A stretch of DNA of 64,000 nt from Candidatus Gastranaerophilales bacterium (GCA_944323595.1 CALUTF010000004.1:1-64000), one strand, 5' to 3'. Shown: positions 1 through 8,871, counted from the stretch's first letter. Notes: a model not told the origin generated them from the letters alone. A program made the numbers and translations.

Positions 1-78
1 TTTTGAACCCCCTTTAACATATTAAAAATAGTTTTCCTTTTTTTCCCTTTACGACCTACAGCTGGTCGTTTTTTATTT

Positions 79-345
79 GCAAACGAAGCGTTTGCATCAA
101 TAAGACTCTTCAACATTCAAAAAATCGCCTGTATTAGGTGTACAAAAACTTTTGAATATCTTTGAAGTTGCGGCTTTTGACGAAACTGTTGTCCCCTCTC
201 CTTAACAAGGAGAGGGGTAGGGGTGAGGTGCAAACATGATGTTTGGCAAACGTAACGTTTGCATCAATAAGACTCTTCAACATTCAAATAGTCGCCTTTT
301 AATGATATTCCAAACCTTATAAAATTTTGGACAAATCGGCTTTTG
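79..345 (+). repeat. Dispersed intergenic repeat array, left copy
   Basis: Bases 1-359 hold no gene I can support. Two copies of a unit that begins with a gcaaac...gtttgc hairpin, continues catcaataagactcttcaac and ends near cgcc lie at 79-130 and 246-298. Between them, at about 193-222, is a GC-rich palindrome of the form ccctctcc-ttaacaa-ggagaggg followed by taggggtgaggt. The same combination recurs at 12335-12760, and the palindrome alone at 31706-31741 and 32126-32161. It looks like a REP/MITE-type non-autonomous repeat; mobility is inferred. Confidence 0.8.
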
Positions 346-359
346 GATAAATAATGAAT

Positions 360-779
360 CTATTTATCTCTGTGACCGATTTTTAATTGGTGGTCAACGT
401 TTGCTGTTCTTTGGTTGGATTTAAGGCGTGCCTTAATAATATGGAATGCCGCAATACCTCCGCCTACAATGGATGCAGCCATGCCGCCTTTCATTGTGTG
501 TTTCAGGTTGATTGCACGATCGCCCAAAACAATCGCTCCGGCTGCTGCGCCGCCGTATAAAAGCCCTTTAACTATTCCGACAGCCATTTCTTTCATATTA
601 ACAAAGAATTTGGCTACACTGCCGAGACCCTCTTTAAATGTTTTTTTGTGTTCAGTTTTTTCAAACGAATCATCAGGTGTTGGTGCAGTTTTGGTATTAA
701 CAGTTGCATTTACATCTGTTTTGTTTTCTGCTTGTTTCGCTTGAAAAGCTACTTGCGGATTAAGACCTACTAACTGCAT
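360..779 (-). CDS. Small membrane-associated hypothetical protein with N-terminal FQAK motif
   Basis: I do not recognise a family for this 139-residue protein. The N-terminus is polar and contains FQAK at residues 12-15; a Thr/Asp/Lys-rich linker follows. A glycine- and alanine-rich hydrophobic stretch at about residues 65-113 could form one or two membrane segments, and the C-terminus is basic. An aaggag ribosome site lies just upstream of the ATG. The layout (short tag, linker, hydrophobic core, charged tail) resembles the protein at 29318-29782, and the tag recurs at 8872-9240. It stands alone, downstream of a repeat block. Confidence 0.7.
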   Translation of the reverse strand: MQLVGLNPQVAFQAKQAENKTDVNATVNTKTAPTPDDSFEKTEHKKTFKEGLGSVAKFFVNMKEMAVGIVKGLLYGGAAAGAIVLGDRAINLKHTMKGGMAASIVGGGIAAFHIIKARLKSNQRTANVDHQLKIGHRDK

Positions 780-869
780 ATTTTCTCCTTATACTTCTTT
801 TACATTAAAACGCATAAATAAAATTTTTTGCTCTTTTTTTTAGAAAAAATTTACAAAATTTAATTATTT

Positions 870-3449
870 TTAGCTGCCAAACAGATTTAATTGAGGAATT
901 TCCGGAACATTTTCTTCTGTCTTTCTCCTTGTTGCGAGGTTATTAGAAAAATCTTTCTGCATTTTAACCATTAAGTCTTCTGATTTTTTAATAACAGCGT
1001 TCGGCAAACCTGCCATTTTTGCAACCTGAATACCATAACTTTTGCTTGCGCCGCCCTGAACGATTTTTCTTAAAAATTCAATATGTCCGTTTTCTTCGCT
1101 GATTGTTATTCTGTAGTTTTTGATTTGCGGGTAGGTTTTTGTCATAACATTTAATTCGTGGTAGTGAGTTGCAAATATGCATCTTGCTTTAATTTTTGTT
1201 GCGATGTATTCCGCAACCGCCCAGGCAATGGCAACTCCATCATAAGTACTTGTCCCTCTTCCTATTTCATCAAGGAGTATAAAGCTCTTGTCTGTTGCTG
1301 CATTCAGAATATATGCAGTTTCAATCATTTCAACCATAAAGGTTGACTGTCCGAGTGTTAAATCATCAGAAGCACCTACTCTGGTAAAAATTTTATCAAA
1401 TACTCCGACTTTTGCGTAATCTGCCGGTACCCAGGAACCTATTTGTGCAAGCAGTGCAATTAAGGCATTTTGCCGCATATAAGTTGATTTACCCGCCATA
1501 TTAGGGCCGGTTAATATCATAAACTGCGTCGTATCATGCGATTTGCTTTTTAATTCCAAATCATTGGAAACGTATTCGCCTAAAGGTAGTATTTTTTCCA
1601 GAACCGGATGTCTGCCGTTTTTGACTATAAAATCATCAGAGTCATCTATCTCCGGCTTGCAGTAACTGTTTTCAACTGCTGCCTGTGCAAGTGAGGCATA
1701 AACATCTGTTTTGGCGATGCTGTCAGCTATTTCTCTGATTTTTGTCACAAATTCTTTGGAATATTCCCTAAAGTCGCAAAACAGTTTATATTCCAGTTCA
1801 ACAGCTTTAAATTTTGCGGACAATACATCATCTTCGTGTTTTTTCAATTCATCCGTAATAAAACGTTCTGCACCGGTAAGAGTTTGTTTACGGATGTATG
1901 TCGGCGGGACAAGGTTACGGAAAGAGTTTGTTACTTCTATAAAATAACCGAAAACTTTATTATATCCGACTTTCAGATTTTTTATGCCGGTTGCTTCTTT
2001 TTCCTGCTCTTCAAAATTTTTAAGCCAGTTTTCTCCGCCGGTAAGAAGTTCTCTAAAATAGTCGAGTTCTCCGTTGACGCCCTCTTTTAAAATTCCGCCG
2101 TCTTTGATAAGCATTGGCGCGTCTTCTGCTATAGTTCTGTCAATCAACTGAACGTATTCTTTAATTTCTTCTCTGTACTGCTCAATACCTGCAAGCGGAT
2201 TATTTTCAAGCGTTTGTGCTGCATCCAGTAATTCCGGCAGCATATTGAGAGATGCTTTTAAGCTTAGAAAATCTTTAGGATTTGCCGAACTGTTGCTCAT
2301 TCTTGTTGCAAGTCTCTGGATGTCATAAATTTTTTCTAAAATATTATTTATATTAATTCTGACGTCATTATTTTCAACAAACTCGCTGACTACATTTTGT
2401 CTTGCAAGTATGTCGTCCACTTTTTTAAGAGGCTGACAAATCCAGCTTTTTAACAGTCTGGCTCCCATATTAGTCTTTGTTCTGTCAATTGCCCAGAATA
2501 GTGAGCCGTATTTACTTTTTTCCCGTAATGTTTCTGTCAGTTCAAGATTTTTTCTGGTGCTGCTGTCTAAAATCATGAACTCTGAAAGTTCATAGGGCTC
2601 AATTCTGTCAAATCTTGGCAGGTTAGCTTTCATATTCTCCCAGACGTAAGCCAGTAATGCGCCTGCGGCTCTAAAACCTGTTTTGTATTTTGTATACCCG
2701 AAAGATTCCAGACTTTGTGCCTCAAATACGGCTTTCAGATTACTCTGTGCAAAATTTTCATCAAACACAGATGATGGAATTTTGGAGCAATTGTATAATT
2801 TTACAATTTCATCAGGCAGATTGATTTTAGATTCCGGCACAATTTGAAACGGCTGTAGTTTTTGTTCAATGGACGGTGCGATTACTTCTGCCGGTCTTAT
2901 CCGTGCAAGTTCTGACATTATCAGAGCAAGCGGAGCCTGTGTTGTTTTGAATTCTCCTGTCGAAATATCAGCATAGGCAAAACCGTATATATCGCTTTTT
3001 TCATTTTTAAATAATGCACATATATAATTGTTGGAATTCTGGTTAAGAAAATCGCTTTCAGTAAGAGTTCCTGATGTAATAATACGTGTTACACCTCTTT
3101 TTACAAGCCCTTTTGCGAATTTTGGGTCTTCAAGCTGGTCGCAGATTGCAACTTTTATATTTTTTTGAACCAGTTTTTCCAGATATCCTGCAACTGCTTT
3201 TGCCGGTATTCCGGCTAAAGGTATTCTCCCGTATTTAGCGCCTGCATCTCTTCCTGTTAATGTCAATTCAAGTTCTTTTGACATTAAAACAGCATCTTCA
3301 AAGAATGTTTCGTAAAAATCGCCGAGTCGATAAAATAATACAGCATCGGGGTTCTGGCGTTTACATTCCAAATACTGCTGCATGACCGGCGTCAACTCTT
3401 CAATATCAACTTCTGAAGTTTTTATATTATTGATTTCTGCTTTTGTCAT
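870..3449 (-). CDS. mutS: DNA mismatch repair protein MutS
   Basis: MutS recognises base mismatches and small loops and starts mismatch repair with MutL. The N-terminal mismatch-binding domain has the GDFYETFFEDA segment, with the FYE wedge near residues 45-47. The C-terminal ATPase has the TGPNMAGKST P-loop near residue 645 and the LLDEIGRGTS Walker B region near 725. I chose the ATG at 3449 (859 residues, normal for the family). The longer open frame runs back into the divergent gene at 3490 and adds 70 residues unlike MutS. No mutL is nearby. The 40-bp gap to the divergent gene must hold both promoters. Confidence 0.97.
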   Translation of the reverse strand: MTKAEINNIKTSEVDIEELTPVMQQYLECKRQNPDAVLFYRLGDFYETFFEDAVLMSKELELTLTGRDAGAKYGRIPLAGIPAKAVAGYLEKLVQKNIKVAICDQLEDPKFAKGLVKRGVTRIITSGTLTESDFLNQNSNNYICALFKNEKSDIYGFAYADISTGEFKTTQAPLALIMSELARIRPAEVIAPSIEQKLQPFQIVPESKINLPDEIVKLYNCSKIPSSVFDENFAQSNLKAVFEAQSLESFGYTKYKTGFRAAGALLAYVWENMKANLPRFDRIEPYELSEFMILDSSTRKNLELTETLREKSKYGSLFWAIDRTKTNMGARLLKSWICQPLKKVDDILARQNVVSEFVENNDVRININNILEKIYDIQRLATRMSNSSANPKDFLSLKASLNMLPELLDAAQTLENNPLAGIEQYREEIKEYVQLIDRTIAEDAPMLIKDGGILKEGVNGELDYFRELLTGGENWLKNFEEQEKEATGIKNLKVGYNKVFGYFIEVTNSFRNLVPPTYIRKQTLTGAERFITDELKKHEDDVLSAKFKAVELEYKLFCDFREYSKEFVTKIREIADSIAKTDVYASLAQAAVENSYCKPEIDDSDDFIVKNGRHPVLEKILPLGEYVSNDLELKSKSHDTTQFMILTGPNMAGKSTYMRQNALIALLAQIGSWVPADYAKVGVFDKIFTRVGASDDLTLGQSTFMVEMIETAYILNAATDKSFILLDEIGRGTSTYDGVAIAWAVAEYIATKIKARCIFATHYHELNVMTKTYPQIKNYRITISEENGHIEFLRKIVQGGASKSYGIQVAKMAGLPNAVIKKSEDLMVKMQKDFSNNLATRRKTEENVPEIPQLNLFGS

Positions 3450-3489
3450 ATTTATAATAATTGTATCAGGATAATGTGAGGAATTCAAC

Positions 3490-4089
3490 ATGGGATGTTT
3501 AAAAAACTTTATAAATGCAATTATATTAACCCTTGCTATTATTGGGTTTATATCTATAGGCGGAAAAGATTTAGTGATTAAATACGTAGGACCGTATTTT
3601 AAACATTCAGAAGAAAGCATGCTTGAAAAGGCTAAAAAAGTAGGAGATTTCAGCGGCATTAATGAAGAATTTGAAATAGAACGTGCTGCGGGGATTATGG
3701 GTTATAATGCTGTTGTAGCAGAACATAAAGCTTCCGGACAAAAACTTGTTGTTGTTGATTCAGGCAAGAAAGAACTGATTACGGCGGATGATTTAAAATC
3801 CGATGCTGCTGAACAAAAAATTAAAACAGCAATCAGTAAATTTAAATACCAATCGGCAGCAATTGAAGATTTTAAGATAACCAGAAGAGGTACTATGCAG
3901 GCTTTTGGTAAAACTGCCCCTTATGTAAAATTTGAAGCAAAAGTCAGCAAACTTCCGTTTGGTGATATCGCAGGGATTATTTCCGTTGTTGAAAACAGTA
4001 ACGGTGAACCCAGAGTTTTGCTCTCTGCAAATGAAAATTCAAAGTATTCCCAGTTGATTTCTGATGAATTCTTTAAACAGGTCAAGTAA
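3490..4089 (+). CDS. Membrane-anchored hypothetical protein
   Basis: This 199-residue protein begins with a hydrophobic segment at about residues 8-24, which is a signal anchor or uncleaved signal. The rest is a soluble, mixed alpha/beta region with no motif I recognise. It contains no cysteines beyond Cys3 and ends in a lysine-containing tail. It is divergent from mutS and sits 23 bp upstream of smpB. Because smpB appears to have its own start-proximal promoter, the two are not necessarily one operon. Function unknown; an extracytoplasmic location is inferred from the single hydrophobic segment. Confidence 0.75.
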   Translation: MGCLKNFINAIILTLAIIGFISIGGKDLVIKYVGPYFKHSEESMLEKAKKVGDFSGINEEFEIERAAGIMGYNAVVAEHKASGQKLVVVDSGKKELITADDLKSDAAEQKIKTAISKFKYQSAAIEDFKITRRGTMQAFGKTAPYVKFEAKVSKLPFGDIAGIISVVENSNGEPRVLLSANENSKYSQLISDEFFKQVK

Positions 4090-4097
4090 TTTTTCTA

Positions 4098-4106
4098 TGT
4101 TATAAT
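4098..4106 (+). promoter_or_regulatory. Extended -10 promoter for smpB
   Basis: The sequence tgttataat is a consensus extended -10 (TGnTATAAT) at 4098-4106. Counting from its last base as -7 puts +1 at 4113, the A of the smpB start codon. There is no Shine-Dalgarno sequence in between, so a leaderless transcript is likely. No good -35 is present, which is usual for extended -10 promoters. Confidence 0.65.
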
Positions 4107-4112
4107 CAACTT

Positions 4113-4565
4113 ATGGACAAAAAAGTTATTACTACAAATCGTAAAGCGTTCCACGATTTTACAATTTTTGAAAAATATATTGCAGGGATTGTTCTGACAG
4201 GTACTGAAATTAAGTCAATCAGAAAAAATGCCATAAATCTTAAAGACAGTTTTTGTAAAATTGAGGACAACGAAATTTTCTTATATAACTGTCATATTTC
4301 GCCGTACGAGCAGGGAAACAGATTTAATCATCAGGCAGAACGGACGAGAAAATTGCTGCTGAATAAAAAAGAAATTCTTAAAATTTCTAATAAAATAAAG
4401 AAAGACGGTTATACTGTAGTGCCTCTGGAAGTATTCTTGTCACACGGGTTTGCAAAAGTTGAAATAGGACTTGCTAAAGGTAAAAAAATCCATGACAAAC
4501 GTGATGATATTGCTAAGAAAGACCAGAAACGCGAAATGGACAGAGCATCTAAGATTAAATATTAA
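4113..4565 (+). CDS. smpB: SsrA-binding protein SmpB
   Basis: SmpB binds tmRNA and delivers it to stalled ribosomes for trans-translation. The 150-residue length is standard. Family features visible are the N-terminal NRKAFHDF segment, LTGTEIKSIRK near residues 28-38 in the beta-barrel core, the SPYEQGN loop, and the basic C-terminal tail with KKIHDKRDD followed by a Lys/Arg-rich helix that enters the decoding centre. The gene has no visible ribosome site and sits directly behind an extended -10. A terminator follows its stop. tmRNA itself (ssrA) was not found in this window. Confidence 0.97.
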   Translation: MDKKVITTNRKAFHDFTIFEKYIAGIVLTGTEIKSIRKNAINLKDSFCKIEDNEIFLYNCHISPYEQGNRFNHQAERTRKLLLNKKEILKISNKIKKDGYTVVPLEVFLSHGFAKVEIGLAKGKKIHDKRDDIAKKDQKREMDRASKIKY

Positions 4566-4606
4566 AAAAAACGGGCAGTGTTTAACTTACTCCCGTTTTT
4601 TTTATT
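4565..4606 (+). terminator. Intrinsic terminator after smpB
   Basis: An A-run followed by acggg, a loop of about 16 bases, then cccgt and a run of eight T. The A/T flanks extend the stem. It lies between smpB and the convergent EF-hand gene and could serve both strands. Confidence 0.8.
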
Positions 4607-4624
4607 CAAATTTATTAATTCTGT

Positions 4625-5188
4625 TTAATTATCTGAATCCGCATCATTCGGTTTGAATTTTTCGCTTATTTTTGCCAGAGATTCCTGATTAAGTTTCAGT
4701 TCTTTTAAATAATTCGTTGAGGCTCTTTCTTCATGTGAATTATTAATATTATTTTCTTGCTGAGGTTTCTTAGGCTCTTCCGCTCTTGTAGGACCGCCAG
4801 CATCCGTAGCAGGAGGCTTTTTGCTTGCTTTTTCTTCCTCTTCAAATTTTTCTCTGAACATTGCAGAGTATTCATCAATATTCAATGCGCCATCGCCGTT
4901 TGCATCATATTCTTTTGCCCGTTCCTGATAATAATTCAGTAAGTCTGCAATAGTTTCACCCTGAGCATGCGCGTCTGTTCGTTTGTAGCCGTTATCAACA
5001 TATTCTTTAATAATGGCATTTGAAAGTTCATCAAAAGATACACGCATTGATGTATCAGTATCTTTTTTCTTAAAATCAATTAAAATCTTTTTTGCAATTT
5101 CTTCTGTAAGCGGCTCTGAGCCGTATCCTTCAGGCTTTCTTGGTGTACTGCCTCTACTACCCGATACGTTTCCGTCAAATTCAACCAT
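4625..5188 (-). CDS. EF-hand calcium-binding protein
   Basis: This 187-residue acidic protein has two EF-hand-type loops. The second, at about residues 95-106 (DANGDGALNIDE), is canonical, with Asp/Asn/Asp at positions 1, 3, 5 and Glu at 12. The first, at about 43-54 (DTDTSMRVSFDE), is degenerate. No signal peptide is seen, so it may be cytoplasmic. The C-terminal third is a Lys/Glu/Pro-rich, probably disordered tail. A good aaaggag ribosome site precedes the ATG. Calcium binding is inferred from loop chemistry; the partner is unknown. It is convergent with smpB across a shared terminator. Confidence 0.8.
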   Translation of the reverse strand: MVEFDGNVSGSRGSTPRKPEGYGSEPLTEEIAKKILIDFKKKDTDTSMRVSFDELSNAIIKEYVDNGYKRTDAHAQGETIADLLNYYQERAKEYDANGDGALNIDEYSAMFREKFEEEEKASKKPPATDAGGPTRAEEPKKPQQENNINNSHEERASTNYLKELKLNQESLAKISEKFKPNDADSDN

Positions 5189-5251
5189 GTTTTCTCCTTT
5201 AAATTAAAATAACACAAGTATTATATCGGCGTATTTTGTGAAAAACTTTAA

Positions 5252-5274
5252 TTGTAAAATTTACAATTTTACAA
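5252..5274. promoter_or_regulatory. Perfect 10-3-10 palindrome in the promoter of the formyltransferase-like gene
   Basis: Arms ttgtaaaatt and aattttacaa are separated by three bases. The palindrome overlaps a possible -35 (tttaca, 5260-5265), with tatatg about 18 bases downstream. The position fits a repressor operator, but I cannot name the regulator. Confidence 0.4.
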
Positions 5275-5303
5275 AAGTTTACTTATATGGGAAAATAAAA
5301 TTT

Positions 5304-6248
5304 ATGAAAGTCGTTATTCTCGGTAAAGGTTCAATGCTGATTAATCTCATAAAAGGCGCGCAGGATGCAGGTTGTGAGATTACAGGTGTATTACGTTATG
5401 AACGAGTTGTGTTAAATCCTTTTAAACTTTTTTTGCATGACTTTTTTAAGACAAATCCTGATGTTACGTTTATAAAAAAGTTCAAAATACCTGAAATAAA
5501 AGTTAAATCGGCAAATTGCAAAAAGTTCCGCGATTTTTTAATAAAAAATACTACAGATGTATTACTTGTGGGTACGTGGAGGGAGAAAATTTCAAAACAA
5601 ACTTTTGATATCCCGAAGCTTGCATCAATTAATCTTCATCCTGCTCTTCTTCCGAAATATCGCGGTGCAAATCCTTATTACAATGCTATAAAAAATCTTG
5701 AAACAAAATCAGGTTTAACTTTGCATTTGATTGATGAAAAGTTTGATCACGGTGCAATTTTGAGTCAGAAAGAAATAGAAATTCTTCCAAATGATACAGG
5801 TAAAGAATTAAAAAATAAAATTACTTTTGAAGCACGATTTGAGATTGCAAATATTCTGCAGAATATTGAGTACGGGACGTTGATACCGGTGCCGCAAAAT
5901 GAAGATAATGCAACTTATTGTGAGAATATTACAAGAGATGATCTTATGCTGGACTTTGAAAATTCAACAGCAGAAGAAATCCATGCCAAAATCCGTGCTC
6001 TTCATCCTTGGGGACCTTCTTATGTTACGGTCGGCAGAAATTTTCTTATCCCTAATCCTTACAAATTGAAGATTGTTGAACTTAAGCATTTTTATCCGGC
6101 AGGAAAAATTATCGGCAAGTGTGCTAAAAATTCATCGCTTACAATTGTCTGTGCAAATAAAAAAGCGTTAAAAATGGACGGTTTAAAGCTGTATGGCTTT
6201 TTTAACCGTCCGTTTACAAAACTATTTATAAATTTTATTAAAACGTAA
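5304..6248 (+). CDS. Methionyl-tRNA formyltransferase-like protein
   Basis: This two-domain formyltransferase of 314 residues would transfer a formyl group from 10-formyltetrahydrofolate. The N-terminal domain has the NLHPALLPKYRGANP signature, with catalytic Asn110 and His112, and the matching Asp148 in EKFDHG. The C-terminal part (HAKIRALHPWGPSYVT) resembles the Fmt C-terminal domain. The N-terminus is not the usual Fmt type and the substrate loop is variant, so it could be Fmt itself or a paralog acting on a sugar or other amine. Start chosen at the ATG at 5304, matching the family's beta-strand start. Its last 11 bases overlap the convergent hydG. Confidence 0.75.
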   Translation: MKVVILGKGSMLINLIKGAQDAGCEITGVLRYERVVLNPFKLFLHDFFKTNPDVTFIKKFKIPEIKVKSANCKKFRDFLIKNTTDVLLVGTWREKISKQTFDIPKLASINLHPALLPKYRGANPYYNAIKNLETKSGLTLHLIDEKFDHGAILSQKEIEILPNDTGKELKNKITFEARFEIANILQNIEYGTLIPVPQNEDNATYCENITRDDLMLDFENSTAEEIHAKIRALHPWGPSYVTVGRNFLIPNPYKLKIVELKHFYPAGKIIGKCAKNSSLTIVCANKKALKMDGLKLYGFFNRPFTKLFINFIKT

Positions 6249-7656
6249 AGTCTCGTTCTCCGTTATGAATTTTTACCAGATCTTCTTTAACTGCTGTTTG
6301 GATATTTGCATTTTGAAGTTTTTCAACTTCTTGTGCTATAAGAGCTTCGCCGACTTTTTTTGTTTCATCTGAGGCGTAATCTTCAAGGTATTCTTTCAGT
6401 GTCATAATTGCATTCGGCTGACAGTAGTTATGGATTTGCTGGCTTTTGCAGATGTCCATAAATCTTTCACCGGTTCTGCCGTTTCTGTAGCAGGCGGTGC
6501 AGAAGCTTGGAATATACCCGAGGGTCATAAGCCATTTTATAACTTCATCCAGCGGGCGTCTGTCAGATACGTCAAATTGTGCGGAATTTTCGTCTTCCGG
6601 CATAGGATTAAAGTAGCCGCCGACACTTGTTTTTGAACCGCCGCTTATTTGGGAAATCCCGAGATGAAGCAATCGTTTACGGCATTCTTCACTTTCGCGT
6701 GTTGATATTATCATTCCTGTATAAGGAACTGCAATTCTTATGCAGGCAGCAATTTTAGCGAATGTGTCATCGTCAATTCCGTTGTCAAATTCATCAGGGT
6801 CTATGTCATCAGCTTTTTTTATTCTCGGTACACTGATTGTATGCGGTCCGACTCCAAAAACTGCTTCAAGGTGTTCTGCATGCATTAAAAGTGCAGAAAA
6901 TTCATATCTGTATGATTCTAATCCAAATAAAACTCCTAAACCTACGTCATCAATGCCGCCCTGCATAGCTCTGTCCATTGCCTCTGTGTGATAGGCATAA
7001 TTATGTTTAGGTCCTGTCGGGTGAAGTTTTTCGTAAGATTCTTTGTGATATGTTTCCTGAAACAGAATATAAGTTCCTATTCCTGCTTCGTGCAGTTTTT
7101 TGTAATTTTCTACTGTTGTTGCTGCAATATTTACATTAACACGTCTTATTGAGCCGTTCTTATGTTTTACACTGTATATGGTTTTGATTGATTCAAGAAT
7201 ATATTCTATCGGATTGTTTACGGGATCTTCTCCTGCTTCAATTGCAAGCCGTTTGTGTCCCATGTCCTGAAGAGCTTCTACTTCTTTTTTTATTTCATCC
7301 TGTGAAAGTTTTCTTCTAGGGATATGTTTATTTTTTGCGTGGTAAGGACAGTAAACGCATCCGTTAACACAATAGTTTGAAAGATAAAGAGGCGCAAACA
7401 AAACGATTCTGTTGCCGTAGTAGTCTTTTTTTATTTGTTCAGCAAGAGCAAAAATTTCGTCATTTTTTTCTTTGATGTCACAGTCAAGAAGTACTGCGGC
7501 TTCTCTGTGCGAAAGTCCTTTTTTCAGTCTGGCTTTTTCTAAAATTTTGTCTATAACTTCTACATTATTTTTATTCTGTGAAGCATACTCCAGTGATGCC
7601 AGAACTTCTTCATGACAAATAAATTCTTCGGCTTTGCTTGATTTAGGGTTATACAT
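6238..7656 (-). CDS. hydG: [FeFe]-hydrogenase maturase HydG (radical SAM tyrosine lyase)
   Basis: HydG cleaves tyrosine to make the CO and CN ligands of the hydrogenase H-cluster. The 472-residue length is right. The radical-SAM cluster motif CX3CX2C is at Cys96, Cys100, Cys103 (NYCVNGCVYC). The C-terminal auxiliary-cluster motif CX2CX22C, specific to HydG within the ThiH-like family, begins in FCTACYRNGRTG and ends in NYC. This separates it from ThiH and NosL-type enzymes. hydE, hydF and the hydrogenase genes are not in the window. mnmA follows upstream on the same strand after a 60-bp gap. Implies anaerobic hydrogen metabolism. Confidence 0.96.
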   Translation of the reverse strand: MYNPKSSKAEEFICHEEVLASLEYASQNKNNVEVIDKILEKARLKKGLSHREAAVLLDCDIKEKNDEIFALAEQIKKDYYGNRIVLFAPLYLSNYCVNGCVYCPYHAKNKHIPRRKLSQDEIKKEVEALQDMGHKRLAIEAGEDPVNNPIEYILESIKTIYSVKHKNGSIRRVNVNIAATTVENYKKLHEAGIGTYILFQETYHKESYEKLHPTGPKHNYAYHTEAMDRAMQGGIDDVGLGVLFGLESYRYEFSALLMHAEHLEAVFGVGPHTISVPRIKKADDIDPDEFDNGIDDDTFAKIAACIRIAVPYTGMIISTRESEECRKRLLHLGISQISGGSKTSVGGYFNPMPEDENSAQFDVSDRRPLDEVIKWLMTLGYIPSFCTACYRNGRTGERFMDICKSQQIHNYCQPNAIMTLKEYLEDYASDETKKVGEALIAQEVEKLQNANIQTAVKEDLVKIHNGERDFTF

Positions 7657-7716
7657 AATAATTCAGCCTCCTCTTAATTTCATGATAAGCCTGTAAAAAT
7701 TAAATGTAAAGCTTAT

Positions 7717-8766
7717 CTAATTTACCCATCCGCCGCCAATCAGGTGTCCGTCATTTATATCGTAAAATACTCCTGCCTGCCCTTTTGTGATTGAATTTAC
7801 GGGCGCATAAAATTCTATATCTGCATTTGTTCCGTTAAGTTTTATGTGTGCTTTTTGAGCTTGCATGTTATAGCGGATTTTTACCATTGCATCAAACTCC
7901 TGCGGGCAATCAGGATATGTTAAATTTAAATCGGTAACTGATAATTTGGTTTTGTAGTTATCTTCTTCGCGTCCGAGATAAACTATATTTTTTTCTGCGT
8001 CTATGTCTATTACATATAACGGATATGGAGCAGCTATTCCTATACCTTTTCTCTGACCTATTGTATATTGATATGTGCCGGTATGTTCTCCCCATTTATG
8101 TCCGTCTTTTATATCAATGAAGTCGCCTTTTTTTATTCCGAATTTATCATTAAGATATTTTTTTGTAGTGTTTGGCTTTTCAATAAAACAGATGTCCTGA
8201 CTTTCTTTTGAAGATTTTGGCGGGAGGTCTGCATCTACTGCCATTTGTCTTACCTGATTTTTTTCGTAATCTGCGAGCGGAAAAAGCATTCTGGAAAGCT
8301 TGTTTTGGTTAAGTCTGTACAGGAAATAAAGCTGGTCTTTGTGAGAATCTTTTGCGGGATAAAGTTTATGAATCCCGTTTTCATTTATTATTTTGGCGTA
8401 GTGTCCTGTTGAGTAAAAGTCTGCACCAAGCTCATTTACGGCATAATCCAGCAGTTCACCGAATTTAATAAACTGATTGCACATAATGCACGGGTTAGGG
8501 GTCTTTCCTGTAGCATAAGAATTCTCAAAATATTTTATAATTTTTTCCTCAAAATTCTCTGTTACATCATAAATATAATGTTGAATTCCTAGTTTATCGG
8601 CAACGATTTTAGCATTTTCGCATACTTTATCTGCCCCAGGCGAGTTAACCATTTTACCCGTTATCCCGATGACTTCATAGCCTTGATTTTTTAAAAGTAA
8701 TGCCGCTACAGCGCTGTCAACTCCGCCGCTTAATGCTACTGCAGCCTTTTTATTTTTCCTATCCAT
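7717..8766 (-). CDS. mnmA: tRNA-specific 2-thiouridylase MnmA
   Basis: MnmA adds sulfur at uridine-34 of tRNA-Glu, -Lys and -Gln using ATP. The protein is 349 residues. The PP-loop SGGVDS is at residues 13-18; the catalytic cysteine pair corresponds to Cys96 (NPCIMCNQFIKFG) and Cys193 (ESQDICFI). The C-terminal beta-barrel is present with the YTIGQRKGI segment. The start lies close to MDRKNKKAAVALSGG, as usual. It is transcribed toward hydG but separated by about 60 bp, so an operon is possible but not shown. The window also carries a tRNA-Glu, but with CTC anticodon, not an MnmA substrate. Confidence 0.97.
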   Translation of the reverse strand: MDRKNKKAAVALSGGVDSAVAALLLKNQGYEVIGITGKMVNSPGADKVCENAKIVADKLGIQHYIYDVTENFEEKIIKYFENSYATGKTPNPCIMCNQFIKFGELLDYAVNELGADFYSTGHYAKIINENGIHKLYPAKDSHKDQLYFLYRLNQNKLSRMLFPLADYEKNQVRQMAVDADLPPKSSKESQDICFIEKPNTTKKYLNDKFGIKKGDFIDIKDGHKWGEHTGTYQYTIGQRKGIGIAAPYPLYVIDIDAEKNIVYLGREEDNYKTKLSVTDLNLTYPDCPQEFDAMVKIRYNMQAQKAHIKLNGTNADIEFYAPVNSITKGQAGVFYDINDGHLIGGGWVN

Positions 8767-8871
8767 AAACTAATTTTATCATAAAAGTTCTATTTAAGAT
8801 TTGTAACAAAAAAGCATTACAATAGCAAAAAATATTTTTCAGAAATTTTTCTGCGTCTAAAGGAGAAGTAT

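Noticed and set aside
193-222. Palindromes at 193-222, 12421-12446 and 32126-32161 as intrinsic terminators
   Set aside because: They lack T-runs, share sequence with each other, and occur where no transcript end is needed; a repeat family explains them better.
415-744. Plus-strand open frame opposite the 360-779 gene
   Set aside because: It is a shadow of the minus-strand gene, which has a good ribosome site and protein-like composition.
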